The notes under the pieces were generated by a model. The model ran no database searches. It had not been told where the DNA came from and saw nothing but the letters and a program-made list of their open reading frames with translations. A stretch of DNA of 64,000 bases from NCBI RefSeq assembly GCF_011075055.1, contig NC_058154.1, positions 2,418,001 through 2,482,000 of the forward strand, in the 5' to 3' direction. Shown here one piece after another: positions 1-12,197 of the stretch (position 1 is its first letter; every line of letters begins with the position of its first letter). The DNA comes from Mangifera indica (lineage: Eukaryota > Streptophyta > Magnoliopsida > Sapindales > Anacardiaceae). The position numbers and the translations under genes were made by a program.

Positions 1-635
1 TATATCAGATGGAAAATATTGATCCCTTGTCATTAACGATGAAGAAGCTGATTCTGATGTTGATTTACTGGTAGAATGTATGGAGGTGGATTCAGAAAAT
101 GTTGCATCAGTTTCTGGCATCATCTTCAGTATGTTTTCCAGCTCCCTTGCTACATCCAACATGGATGGCCGACGTTCTGTCTTGTCATGGCAACAATTGA
201 GGGCCAAAGCTACAAACCTCTCCAAGCACTCAGATGGGCAGGGTCCCATTCTATTGTCTATGACGGAGAGCATCAAGCCCGATTCACAAGCTGCATTCAC
301 CTGGATATAGGTTTTGTTTTCTCATAAGAAAAAATGCAACAGAGAATAGATATTCAAGAAAGAGTTTTCTGTGTGAGAAAGTACCTCGCGAACTATGTTT
401 TTTCCATGTGATATTGGTTCCATGCCAGTCAAAAGCTCCAGGAATACAACTCCGAGGCTATAAACATCACTTTTGTCTGTCAACTTATGAGTTAAAAGGT
501 ATTCTGGATCAAGGTAGCCCTGCATGTATATGATCATTGGATATGTGTGTACTTGTTATGAAGCTGGATATTTGTTGAGAAAGTTAATTTTGTGAACCTT
601 TATTATCCTGGAACATGTGAATGAGCAAAGTTTTA

Positions 636-914
<279 letters not shown>

Positions 915-2439
915 TCACCATCAAAATTTTAAACCAGGAAAAGAACAAATAGAAGGGGTTTCATACCAGAAAGCCAGTGTCTCAAGGTGCCATTAGGCAT
1001 GTACTCATACACCAGCATCTGCATAAGTACCAAGAACACAAGCAGATGGTTCATATCTGTGATTCAACAAATTTGTATAGACTTTTTTTTTCTTGGGTAA
1101 AATATTCACAAATCAGATGTCTTGGCATCTACAAGACCATACCTGCTCTTCTTCATCACAATAGCCCAACAAAGCAACCAGGTTCCGGTGATGTAATCTT
1201 GACAATAATTTTATCTCTGTCAAGAATTCCTTTTGGCCCTGTACAGATCCTATTTCTGCACGTTTTATGGCGACAATTGTATTGTCAGATAAAACTCCTC
1301 TATAAACCCTTCCATAACCTCCTTGACCAACTTGAGTTGAGCTGTTAAAGTTGTCAGTTGCCGATGCCAAATCCTTGAACCTGAAGGCCTTCACTCCATC
1401 AATTTTCGTTGAAATTTTTCTGGCTGCAAAGCGTAAGGAAGTTCACACTTCTTTCCCAGTAGTATGCTAATATGGAAGATCTTGCAAAAATAAATCATAG
1501 GTAGTTGTATAAGAAAGCTCACATAAACGCCTTCTTGACATTGATTGCTGACTTCTGGCATGTCTTCTTGTCACCAGGAATGTTAGAGTTGCAGTTATTG
1601 ACACAGCACTGGCAATGGCTCCAACTAAAATTGCTGCCAAGACGCCTTCACTAATACTACTAGTCCTTCTTGTCACAGGAATCACTGAATCGTAAGTAAA
1701 AATCAAGAGAGCATTTACAAATTGCAGCATGCAGATAAACAGTTTCATTAGAACAAATTAAAGAGCAATGGCAAGCTTAGGTAATTACTACTGGCATAAG
1801 GTCCAAGGAGAGTGAAGTTGAGCAGCTCATATGGTCCAAATAGTTCATTACCAGAAAATGCCCAGGATGTAAATATGCGTCCAATTCGGTACACCTCACT
1901 TGAATTAAACATAGTTGTGTTGGCTGGAGGAAACAGCTTCAAATGCATCCTTAGACGAGGTCCTTTGTCCCAAACAAACGAATCAATTGATAGTTGATAT
2001 CAGCTTAAGTTGAGAGAAGTAGTTACATACGCTGAAAAATTGTTGGCATATGGAGGGAAATAATAGAAACTTGGACTTTTTAGCCGGTATCCAATTCGCA
2101 AAGGTGCTGCACAGGCACATAAATCACCAGATGCTGGCTCATATTCGTAGAAATTATCCAGGGGACATTCATGAGTAGGACACTTTGAATTGGTCGGTAT
2201 TGCAGGTTTCCCATCATCTTCTGTTTGAGAATCACAAAATTGGCCTATGTTTGGTATATTTGCATTTGTGCAGATAGGATTGCCGCCAAGCCTTAACATA
2301 AACCGATAAAATGATAAGAAATGAATGGCAAACTTAAGGAGCAATATGCAGATCAGCTTTTCCAATATTAAAGTATTTGTAGTTTTCATGATGACCAGAA
2401 TAACCGGAAGATAGTAGAAAATCAAGTAGTAAAGAGGAA

Positions 2440-2900
2440 AAATATAATAAACATATAACATCTTGGGGCAATAACTTGACTCACTATCAAGATATTGTCC
2501 CTTTTGGACACAGGCCTGGTTTTGCATTTGACATTTAAGAAATTCATAAACTATATAACAAATCTTCTCTTATCATCCTATAAAGACTCCAACATTTGTC
2601 TCGTACTTTTACACCGGTCTTCTCTTATCATTTCATACAGACCTAGCATCCGTGGCTAAGGAGTAAGTTATTTAACTAATCTTCTATTATCATCCCATAC
2701 ATACCTATCATATCTTCCATGCACTGATACCAATCCTCTTTTATCATCGCATACATACTTAACATCTCTCCAGTGTTCTGATGTCATTTGTAATAATCCG
2801 GTTAAATAGCTTGACCCATTGTCAAGGTATTATTTATTTTAGACATAGTCCATCACGATTGAATTCATGTGGTGACTTGAATTCTAGTAGGGGTTAGGAT
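2440..2900. repeat. Degenerate LTR-like repeats in intron 13 (copy A)
   Basis: This intron holds decayed stretches resembling the 250-bp LTR of the TRIM at 24455-25029, such as 'actatcaagatattgtcc' near 2485 and a second 'cattgtcaaggtatt' near 2820. Between them are imperfect repeats of 'cttctcttatcatc' type. The same material is in copy B at about 27880-28310, so it predates the duplication. Confidence 0.55.
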
Positions 2901-3949
2901 CTTATTTGCTAGTTAGTCTAATCGAACATAATGGGTATGACTTATGGATTGGAGTGACCTACTATACTACATGTATGACATATTATGGAAATGCGACCAA
3001 TAAGTATATGTGTCAAATAACTGTCAACTAGAGTTTGTACACCAAAGTTATATTCAAGAGTATGTAATGTAAGTGAGAGTGTGTGCCACAATTAGAGTAC
3101 ACTAAGATTATGAGCTCAGAAAGAGAGAGCATAGAAATCTCTTCTTCATTCATAGTGAAATTTTCTCCATTATTTATGCATGGTTTTTCTGTATTGTGTT
3201 TCTGAAGTAAATACTTGTGTTCTTGTATTGAGTATTTGTGCATTTTTGCTGTTTGTTCTTTTAGTTTTCGTAATGTCCTCATTCATAGTGTAATTGACTA
3301 GCAACATTTTCCTAATAAGAAAACAACATACCTGACTGTGACATTGTTTGGAGGATTTAGATCTCCTAAAATGCTTGAGAATGAATTGTTCCGCAGATCA
3401 CTGCATTTTGAATGGGAACAAAGATAAATGACAGGCAATAGATATGTTTTACAGAGCCAGGCTAACAAAACCAATGAAGCTAACTCCAAAAAAAATTAAC
3501 AAATGAGAACCCTTAATTCATATTTCAGAATAATAAGTTGTCGATGAGACATCCAGGAATTAGTGAAGCATAACAGCAAATGAAAAAGGTTTCATTTTTG
3601 AGATCTTACAGTGACAATCTATCATTTGAACTGATGGGCTTCTTCTGCCATATGCTAGCTGGGATGGAACCATTCAAAAAGTTGTTCTCAAGTGACCGGA
3701 AGTAGAAGATAATTTGAAAATCTTATCCAAAGTGCTTAAAAAGATCATGGACATAATAATTCATTGGAAATGACAAGGAAAAGTTAGAAGTATATATGAT
3801 CTCACAGTCTCTGAAGAAAAGGAAGCTCTGCAAAACTTTCTGGGATGGATCCAGTAAGATTGTTTTCTGACAGATCACTGATATGGCAAAAATAAAATTA
3901 CTCTGACATCCTCTCCATTTTAGTTATCTATTTTGAACAAAATTGTAAA

Positions 3950-4200
3950 AACACACCTATAGGCAAATCCCACACTAAGCAACGGAGAAATGTTGGGTAT
4001 GTATAGACATCCCACATTGTTTTTGGACATACTACGACAAAACTGGTTAAATAGTTTATGAGGTTTTAAACTGTTAAGATATGTTTTAGATTGCAAAACC
4101 CAAAAAAAAAACCATGATGGACTATGCATTCAGAGTACATGATGTTTTGATAGTAGGTTGGGCTATGAACTAGGACGTTGAGAAAAAAAAAAGTGACAAG
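3950..4200 (-). repeat. Solo-LTR-like relic of the TRIM family in intron 10 (copy A)
   Basis: On the plus strand it reads 'taggcaaatcccacac', 'aaactggttaaatag', 'aaactgttaagatat', 'aaccatgatggacta' and 'gatagtaggttgggct'. This is the same order as in the reverse complement of the TRIM LTR at 24455-24704. The TG/CA termini and target duplication are no longer clear. No second LTR or primer site is adjacent, so a solo LTR or truncated copy is likely. Confidence 0.65.
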
Positions 4201-5780
4201 TTTACACGCCATTACATACATATTTCTCACAAAATCAGAAAGCTTATCTGATGGTATGTGTCCAGTGAGTTGATTCCTGCTAAGATCCCTGTCACAAGTC
4301 CAGTAAAAAATATAAAAGTTGAATTTCTGCAAGAGCTAATGCAACCTACTGGAAGAGAATTGCAAAAAATCTGATACAAAATTAGAACAATACTCAAAAC
4401 TTACAGATAGTAAAACCTTGAAATCCTGCTAAGATCAGGAACAGCTCCCTGCAAGCTGCAATCTCTAAGACTTCTGCCAATTTCGGGAGAGAAAAGTAAA
4501 GCAGCATCAGCATAGCCTATTCTTTGATGTATGGCAAAAACAAACTATCATTTTGATGCTTCCAACAACAGTGACCAACTAGTGATATTTGCAACCTGAA
4601 GCATCTATGTTCTCAATATCAACCATGGCCATGACATGAACATTGCACAGGTACTTCAGGTTTCAAACTCAAATTGAAGTAACTTTTAGTGGATCCTGCT
4701 ATATAATCAGTTCATAGAAACTCCTCTTAGGTGCTTTATGACTAGAATTATACAATCACTGGTATGTTAAAAAATATAGATCTCAAGGCCAAACAATACA
4801 CATAATTGTTCAGTAGAAGAGTGTGATTGCAGTTGCCCTTACAGTTTTAATAAGTTGGGAAAGTTTCCATACATGCGTGGAATTTCTGCACCAGCAAAGT
4901 TGTTGTTATCAAGTTGACTGCAGAGGGAAAAAAGAAGAAAAATATAATCAGTAAAATAATTTGCAATCTGATAAACCAAGTTGCCAGTAAACCTAACCCC
5001 ATTTAGAATGCCCTTAATTCATACCATCAATTAAGCAAATACAATCAAGCAGATATGTAGGAATAGTTAAGATCAAGTAAAAATAAAAATTGTGACAGTA
5101 TGGGGCAGACTAACATACAGTATGCGCAAAGCTGGCATCTCTGAGTATTCTAGTGGGAGATATCCGGTCAAGTTATTATTATCCACAAGCCTGCAAGCAT
5201 GTGTTTAATCAAACACATATCATTCATGACCAGATAACAGCTTTTAGTACAGAGAAACAGTCCAAACGAAAACAATACTGCAGAAAATATATGATAAAAA
5301 CAAAATCTTTTTTATAAACTCACAAATGAAGAAGTTCGGAAAATCTGGAAAGCTCAGGTGGAAGTTGACCAACAATTGAGTTGTTGTTCAAGTGACTGCA
5401 ATATTTAAGATACATCAGAAGACAAAATGAGGGGAAGAAATATAATTGCCTTGCTGCATGGTACAATCCTTTGGATCAAAAATCCACTTACAGGTGTTTC
5501 ACTCAGCTCAAGTTAGCAAAGGATTTTGGTATTGTGCCCGAGATACTGTTGACGTCTACTTGGAGTCTATCCAGGTTTGAAAGTTTGCCTAGCTCTTCTG
5601 GTAAAGATCCTGATAATCTGTTTCCATTCAAGAGTCTGCGCAAGCATGTACATCATACAAAGTATAGTATTCTCTAACAACATCATATTTGGATGGGAAA
5701 ATAACAATTTTCCAACCAAGTTTTGATGAAATGACAAATATATATCTGTGACAAATAAAAAATCCAAATACCTATTACAG

Positions 5781-6415
5781 TTTTAATCTGTTAGGATAGA
5801 CAAAAAATTTTTTGTTTAGGTTAAGAGATAAAATCGTTATTTTATCAGTAACATTAAAATAATTAAAATTACATCTAATTTCCCCCTCTTAGTTTGAAAA
5901 ACTAACATTTCCCTCTTTGATTAAGTTTTAAAAAATTTACTTTCCCCCCCTAAGATACCAAACTTGAAATTCAACCATTTTCTTTGGCGAACGGTGAACC
6001 AACAATGAAGGAACAAGATGGAGTCGTTTTGATCTGGACAAAGAGCATCGTCTAGAGAATGGACAACGTTTTGTCGTTAAGTGAAGGATAATTAGTGTCG
6101 TCTAGCAATGTGTCATGTCGATCGTCAGTGGTCGGAGGGAGGGGTGAAAAAAAAACTTAGAGATTTTGGGGGGGGGGGGAAGTCACTTTTCAAAGTTCAG
6201 GTATGGGGTTTAAATGTTTAATTTTAAAATTTGAGGGGGCAAATAAAATTAAATTATATATTTTTAAATATTATTATTAAATAACAATCTTACCTTTATA
6301 TTTAATAGAAAATTTCATAAACAGTTTAGGGATGAGTAAGTGTTTAAGTTTTTAATCTGTCGTGGGTGTATTATTAAGATTGAGCTAAAACTTGGTTGCG
6401 AAATAGTCCTTTGCC
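5781..6415. mobile_element. Truncated non-autonomous MULE-like element in intron 4 (copy A)
   Basis: The right end, read on the minus strand, starts GGCAAAGGACTATTTCGCAA, matching the terminal style of the complete element at 59413-60194 (GGCCAAAGGACTTATT). The inner parts of both ends are inverted copies (a 'gataaaatcgttattttat'-type block plus a C-rich run). The outer part of the left end, about 110 bp, is missing. It has no coding capacity and contains C and G homopolymer runs. Confidence 0.6.
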
Positions 6416-8701
6416 TTATTTGGATATAAATAATTTTATGAACACCTGCATCTACAAATTACAAGTGTGATAAAGATGACATATTCCCTATCTCCTTTGG
6501 TATGCTTCCTGTCAGATCATTCCACATGAAATCCTTGCCAGCAGACAATAAATGAAAAAATCTTTTGGCAAAACTGCATGATTAACTTGGAAGATATAAG
6601 ATAAAATCTCATTTTCTTAAGATATCAACTTCTGTGAATTTTATGTCTCACAAAATTTGAAGATGAGATAATAGTCCAAGCTCAGGTGCTAATGATCCTG
6701 AAAGATTCATGTTCAGCAGCCGCCTGTATCAAAGATAAAAATTTAGAATCATTAACTGTCACATCTTTAGAATATGAAGATTCGGCAAGCCAGAATATAG
6801 GCAACTAAGAGCATGACTAACATCAGGAAATTCCAAGTAATAGCAAACATGAAAGAGGTAAAAAGGGGTATTGGAAGGACATACAGCTCCTGAACATGCA
6901 GGTAACCATCTGTCCCGTTAATCGAGTCAAAACAAAGAACTCCAGTCCAATTTGATAGGCATGGATCTTCCTGGTTCCAGTTTATGAGACTGTCCATAGG
7001 ATCGATTAATCTGCTCCGGACTGCTACCAATGCACTGACTGCAAATGGGCATTAGCAAATATAGATACCTCTACAAAAATCAGGGGATAAGGAAGTAATT
7101 ATCTTTTAATGCTAAACCCTCTGAAAATGTAGAAAAGATACATACAACCCAACACCTAAATTCAAGACCTCATCAGTCCCTTGCTGTAGAATTTTTTTCA
7201 AAAACAAGATAGTTCAAGAATAGGCAGAACATGATGAGGCAGATCATTTATGTAAATGTATCTCACAAACTATGAAATTTATGTGCACAAATGATGCACC
7301 TTGTGATCAAAAATTGTACTTTACAACTGGTGGGATGCTTGGAAACCAGGTGGGCTGTTTGGTGTATTTTAGTTCCTTCGGTTTATTTGTATGACTTCAA
7401 ACACTTGACTGACTTTACACTGATGGCAAATTAGGCAGCAGAAATCATCTGGTATTCAGGATATAATGTGGAATTTAGCGCAGAAAAGTTCAAAAGCAGA
7501 TAGATGTTATAAATTTATTAAAAACTTGTAGACGAGAAAAGCTACATATGAAAACTTGGTAGTGAGAGATATGAAGAAAATGGAAAAAAAAAAAACTTAA
7601 ATTGCAGCAAGAATCACCTTCTGAAGGATCTGCAATCTGAGCAACTGCAAAAACCACCAAGTAACCATAAGATGCCACATAAAGAAATCCACAAAATCTC
7701 GTCCCCATCATCTTGATACCCTAAAAAGCTACCAAGAGCAGAAATTGCATGTGTCAGTGATAATTTGGAATTAACAGAATATTTGATTCCCACAAAAGAA
7801 TGTGCATTTAAACCCCAGAAGATCATGAAGCATGATGAAAGGGGAACGGGAACAATGAATTCAAATTTTCTATCAAAATGCTAGTCTTATAGACTTACTT
7901 GGCGAATGGCGATCATTAGTTGACTTTTCTTCTTCTTGAGTTCAAAAACAAAAAGATAAATCTAGCCACAAGTGGAACTATAAAATTTATTGCAAAAAAA
8001 ATACCTTAAAACACCCGAAGATAATATCTTACTTGACAAGAAACAAATGAAATATGTGGATCCGAAACCTTGGAGCTGGGAGCGTAAAAACTCAACCAAA
8101 TGAAGTCAAGCAGCCCTATGGTCCATGAAAGCTAAAGAAAACAGATCAACACAGACCAACAAAAAATAAGTTTCTGATAAAATGTTGTCGTCTTATATGT
8201 AAGGTTATAGTAGCAGCGATAAGAAATCTTAATGTTTATTATAGTGGAAGATAGCTTTTCCTTGTTGACGCAGAGAAGTATAGGAAGATCAATTTGTAGC
8301 TTCTCACTATTACGGGGATGAAATATCTATTCACGCTCTTGAGAGTGATAGATACAAGATGTAATTGCTTCAAGTTTTCTTGGAGTGATATTTATCCAGG
8401 AGATACACCATATAACATAGATCACCATAGACACTTCTAGGTGGAGGGAAAAAGGTTTCTGAGATGGCACAGTCATCCTGTCAGTTCATCTAAAACCCCA
8501 AAAGATAATAAAGCTTTCTATTTTCTTCATAAGAAATTTTGACAGACAATAAAAGAAGCAACCTTTTGGTCCTCTTGTTTTCACATTCGTTTAAGGAGAA
8601 GCTTTTGCTTCAGTTTTTTACTACTATAATGAAGATGGAATTTCTGTAAGTTTACTTGTTACACAACTCGCATGATCTGAACTTGAATCATGAAATGTTG
8701 G

Positions 8702-8740
8702 GGCCACGTCGGGAAGACCAAATTAGTCTTCCTGGTGGCC
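8702..8740. repeat. Short hairpin upstream of kinase copy A
   Basis: GGCCAC then GGGAAGAC on the left pairs with GTCTTCC and GTGGCC on the right, around a 7-base loop with a small bulge. The copy at 33925-33963 carries a loop-proximal change that removes one pair. No T-run follows, so this is not a terminator. Function unknown. Confidence 0.6.
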
Positions 8741-11177
8741 ATATCCGGCACAGCCCAATGCCGCCTTTAATTGTATGTCATAAAGTACATGATCTAGTCA
8801 ATCCAAGTTTATCCATCACTCCAAACAATTAAGTTGAATGTAGCATTTCCCAGTCCCAAATGCAATTATTTACCAACCAATTGCAATATCATTTCCGAAA
8901 TGATTTGGTCACCAGCAGCTAAATTGTTTGCAAGATCCGATGCCATAGACAATTCAACAACAAAGGGCATTCAAAAAGGCTCTTTCAGCGCTGCTTTCTC
9001 TCTTGGCAAAAAGGCTCCCACTTGATGCCATTGAAATGAGAAATACAAAGTAAGTTATAAAAAGGCAACTGCAAGCTTTTTAAACCATTGAAGTTCCTTC
9101 AAATGCATACAGGCATATATTCAATTGCACGGACACTATTGAGAGGAGCCACATAAAATGTTTTTTGACAAGTCAGCAGCTTTGATAGGTTTAGGAGCCA
9201 ATCACAATAAACTGTCTATCAGTACCCATAATAGATGCAGATGTCAAATAATAGTATTATCTAGTAGAGCTTACGGACGAGAAGGAGCCACAGCATCATG
9301 GGTTAACATTTCCTTTGCGTCTCTGTATAATAGTAGCCTAATTATATAATTATACAATCATTTATGTATTCAAAAAATGTACGTGTAATATTGCTCCCCA
9401 AGATATAATTAATTGGAAAAAAAAATCAAAAAATGAAACAATGTACGATACAATTCGTAATTTGATTTAAGAGTTACTAATACCACAAACATCAACTTAC
9501 AAACTTTTAGTTTTCCACTTTACTTTTTCATTTATTAGATTTTTGTAAGAAAAATTCTTACTTTTTTCTTTTACATTTGATTGATTCAATCATAGAAAAT
9601 TTACTTTTTTACTGTTTAATATAATTTTTTCACAGGGGTATTACTTTCTGCATGAATTTGTTTTTTAATTAAAATATTTATTCAATTATATTGGGGTAGC
9701 AAGGCCGTAGCGTTTAGCAAGTAATGTTTCAGAGCCAATATTGGATCAGTTGATCGAATGCATTCAAGCAGAATTTGGTGATTAGTCTAATTTGGATGCA
9801 GACTCATGAGTTTGATGACAAACACACTAAAATTGGAGTTAAAAATATTTAACTTTCAGAAACTCGAGTTCGTTTGAGTCAAATACATTTGAGACTTTCT
9901 TGAAGATGAATTCAACCCTACTCTTTGTCCATCTTTCCTTTGATATTTAATTTGATAATGTACAAGTGCAGTGTGTTTGCTCTGCTTCTCGAATCATCTT
10001 GGCCCCAACTTCAAAACTTTATGAAAACTTTACATGAAAAAAAAGAAGTAAAAGTATTTTCTCTTTTTATTTATGGTCAAGCATTATATTTTCAAGTATT
10101 TCCTGGACTAGTGTTATATTCAAGCTTAATAGGAAGTAGAACAAAAGCGCTAGCGACAAAGCAAAGAACTTCGGAAAAAGAAAAAGATGCAACCTAATGA
10201 GCACTTCAAGGTTTTTTTTTTTTTTTAAATTTAATTTTCTAAGCTTAGTAAAGATATCAGAGGTTGAAAAGAAAGGAATCTGGACAATGAAAATTCATCA
10301 CAGAAGCAAAAACACTGGCATAGTATGGCTAGAGTGTCAACTACGTTACCAAGGTTTACTTGAATGTTAGAAAGAAGACTCTATATTAACATAATATCGT
10401 TTTCCCAGTTGAAGAGTAGGCAAAATTAGTGTCAACATCAAGGGGCAAGTTGTAGAAAATTCAAGTGGAGAATCTCTCAACAAAACAACAAACAATATTT
10501 TCTCAGTCAAACAATCTCTAAGATTAACAAAACTAATGAAATATTAAAACTTTTAAAAAGAAGACCTGGGTTTAAGTTTTTGTTATGTTTGTGAAATCTT
10601 GACTTATTTGGTATTCTAGGTTTGTCTGTCCAACCAAAACAGACAGGTCTAGAAATTTGAAAAGAACTTGCAAAAAAGAATAAATATGTAACATGATGGG
10701 CAATCTTCAAGTCCTTCAATTTCTTTATAGAAAATTTGTCATAAAAGTAGAACTACTAACATATGAGGGTAATGAGACTTTGATTAAAGTGTCAACTACG
10801 TTATTGGTATTTAGTGGACAAAAAGCAACATTAGTATCCAATCCACACATCAAAGAGGCTGTGGAAAACTACGTGAGCAATACGTTTTCCCTATTTTTGG
10901 AGGATTGGAAGTCATTAATTGAACTTTAAATAGTAGCAGTTTGTTTTTTCTTCTCAATATGTTATTCCCAAAATTCTCACCCATATAATGGGGGGATGAA
11001 AAAGTGAGTCGTCATGTGAAAGAGATCAAACTTAAACTACTTTTATTATTTACTTACTTGACAGGAAGTTGAAGATTGACTGCCAAACAAATATGCACCA
11101 GTTTACACAATGCTAGATCATTATTTTGCTATTGTTTTACAATATTTTGTAAGGGGAATATGAATGAAACAATAGTA

Positions 11178-11258
11178 TTTTTCTTAATCGTAGCAGCCAT
11201 TTCTGATAAAGAATCACAAACAAGAAAAGCCCATCTCTCTATCCACGATTAAGAAAAA
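11178..11258. repeat. Inverted repeat, 14-bp arms (unit A)
   Basis: TTTTTCTTAATCGT at 11178-11191 is inverted at 11245-11258. In unit B (35491-35593) about 22 extra bases extend the right arm so that it also pairs with 'gcagccattt' beside the left arm. Confidence 0.6.
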
Positions 11259-11515
11259 GGTAACTCTTTCTCCAGTTCTCTTCAATTCATCAGCTTGTAC
11301 ATGTCAAAAAGAGAAAAAGTCATGCAAGTAAAGTTGTGCCCACTTTGAGGTTATTAACGTAAGTTTCAAGTTCATTCTCAAGCCTTACATGGTGAAGAAT
11401 GTTATTTGACTGACTGAGTTTAAATGTAGTTGATAAAAGAGATCATGGTTTCTCCATATTATCCTTTCCTCATTCCTTCCGCTTTCCCGCTCCCAAGTTC
11501 TGCAGCTCCTTCATC

Positions 11516-12024
11516 TAAGGATGTACATAATTTGTTTTAAACTACAGTTAGTTTGTAAAATAGTTTGTAAAATAATTTTTAAAAAATAATTTTCAATTTG
11601 AGTTATGGTTTAAACAATTTTTAAATTGAATCAAACTGTAAACCGTAAACCATTTTATTTTTAAAAAAATTATATTTGACAAAATTTTTTAAAAAGTAAT
11701 AAGGTGTACAACTTGTTTTATCGTATTTATTTTTTCATTTTCTTTGCATATATATTGTATATATATTTTATATTTGTTTTACATATTTATATTATATTTA
11801 AGAAAACTATAATTTAATTAATTGTATAATGTAATATATATTTTAAAGTGAATGATATTAATAGGCTCAAACTGTAATCCAAACCAGACCAAATCATGTT
11901 TTTCCAGTTTAGTTTGGTTTGAAGCTTAAAATGGTTTGATTTGGTTAAAAAATTTTCAAACAGGTTTTTTTAGTGGTTTGAAAAAACTTTCAAACTATAG
12001 TAGATTGGATTGTGCACACCTCTA
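11516..12024. mobile_element. Non-autonomous hAT-like element (unit A)
   Basis: The ends are TAAGGATGTACATAAT and, inverted, TAGAGGTGTGCACAAT. The flanks are CCTTCATC (11508-11515) and CCTTCACC (12025-12032), an 8-bp target duplication with one mismatch, as expected for the hAT superfamily. The interior is AT-rich with repeated 'tggtttga'/'aaactg' phrases and no coding sequence. About 170 bp separate it from the Mutator-like element. Confidence 0.75.
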
Positions 12025-12197
12025 CCTTCACCACAAGGTTTGTTTGCAATGGATTGGATGTCTTGGTAAACATATTCCTTTCTTTAAATTTTTGATTATT
12101 TTTCTTTCTATGTTTTGATTAGAATAGCGATGTTTACCGTCTTACTGTAGTTTTGTATGAGTTTTTCTTTTTCTGTGAGCTTACTTGGTTTTTTAAG

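Larger units (their letters stand above)
7712..11515. other. 5' flank of kinase copy A; no gene recognised
   Basis: This stretch lies upstream of the copy-A start codon and reaches the hAT-like element. It contains a short hairpin (8702-8740) and a 63-codon open frame at 8834-9025 (+), which resembles nothing I recognise and is duplicated at 33994-34248. It also has an AT-rich block at 9240-10205 that is missing from unit B, and an inverted repeat at 11178-11258. The promoter and 5' leader of the kinase should lie in 7712-8300, but no TATA box stands out. Confidence 0.6.

Noticed and set aside
977..1348. 123-codon plus-strand frame over kinase exons of copy A
   Set aside because: Antisense to clear kinase exons and introns; no own family signal.
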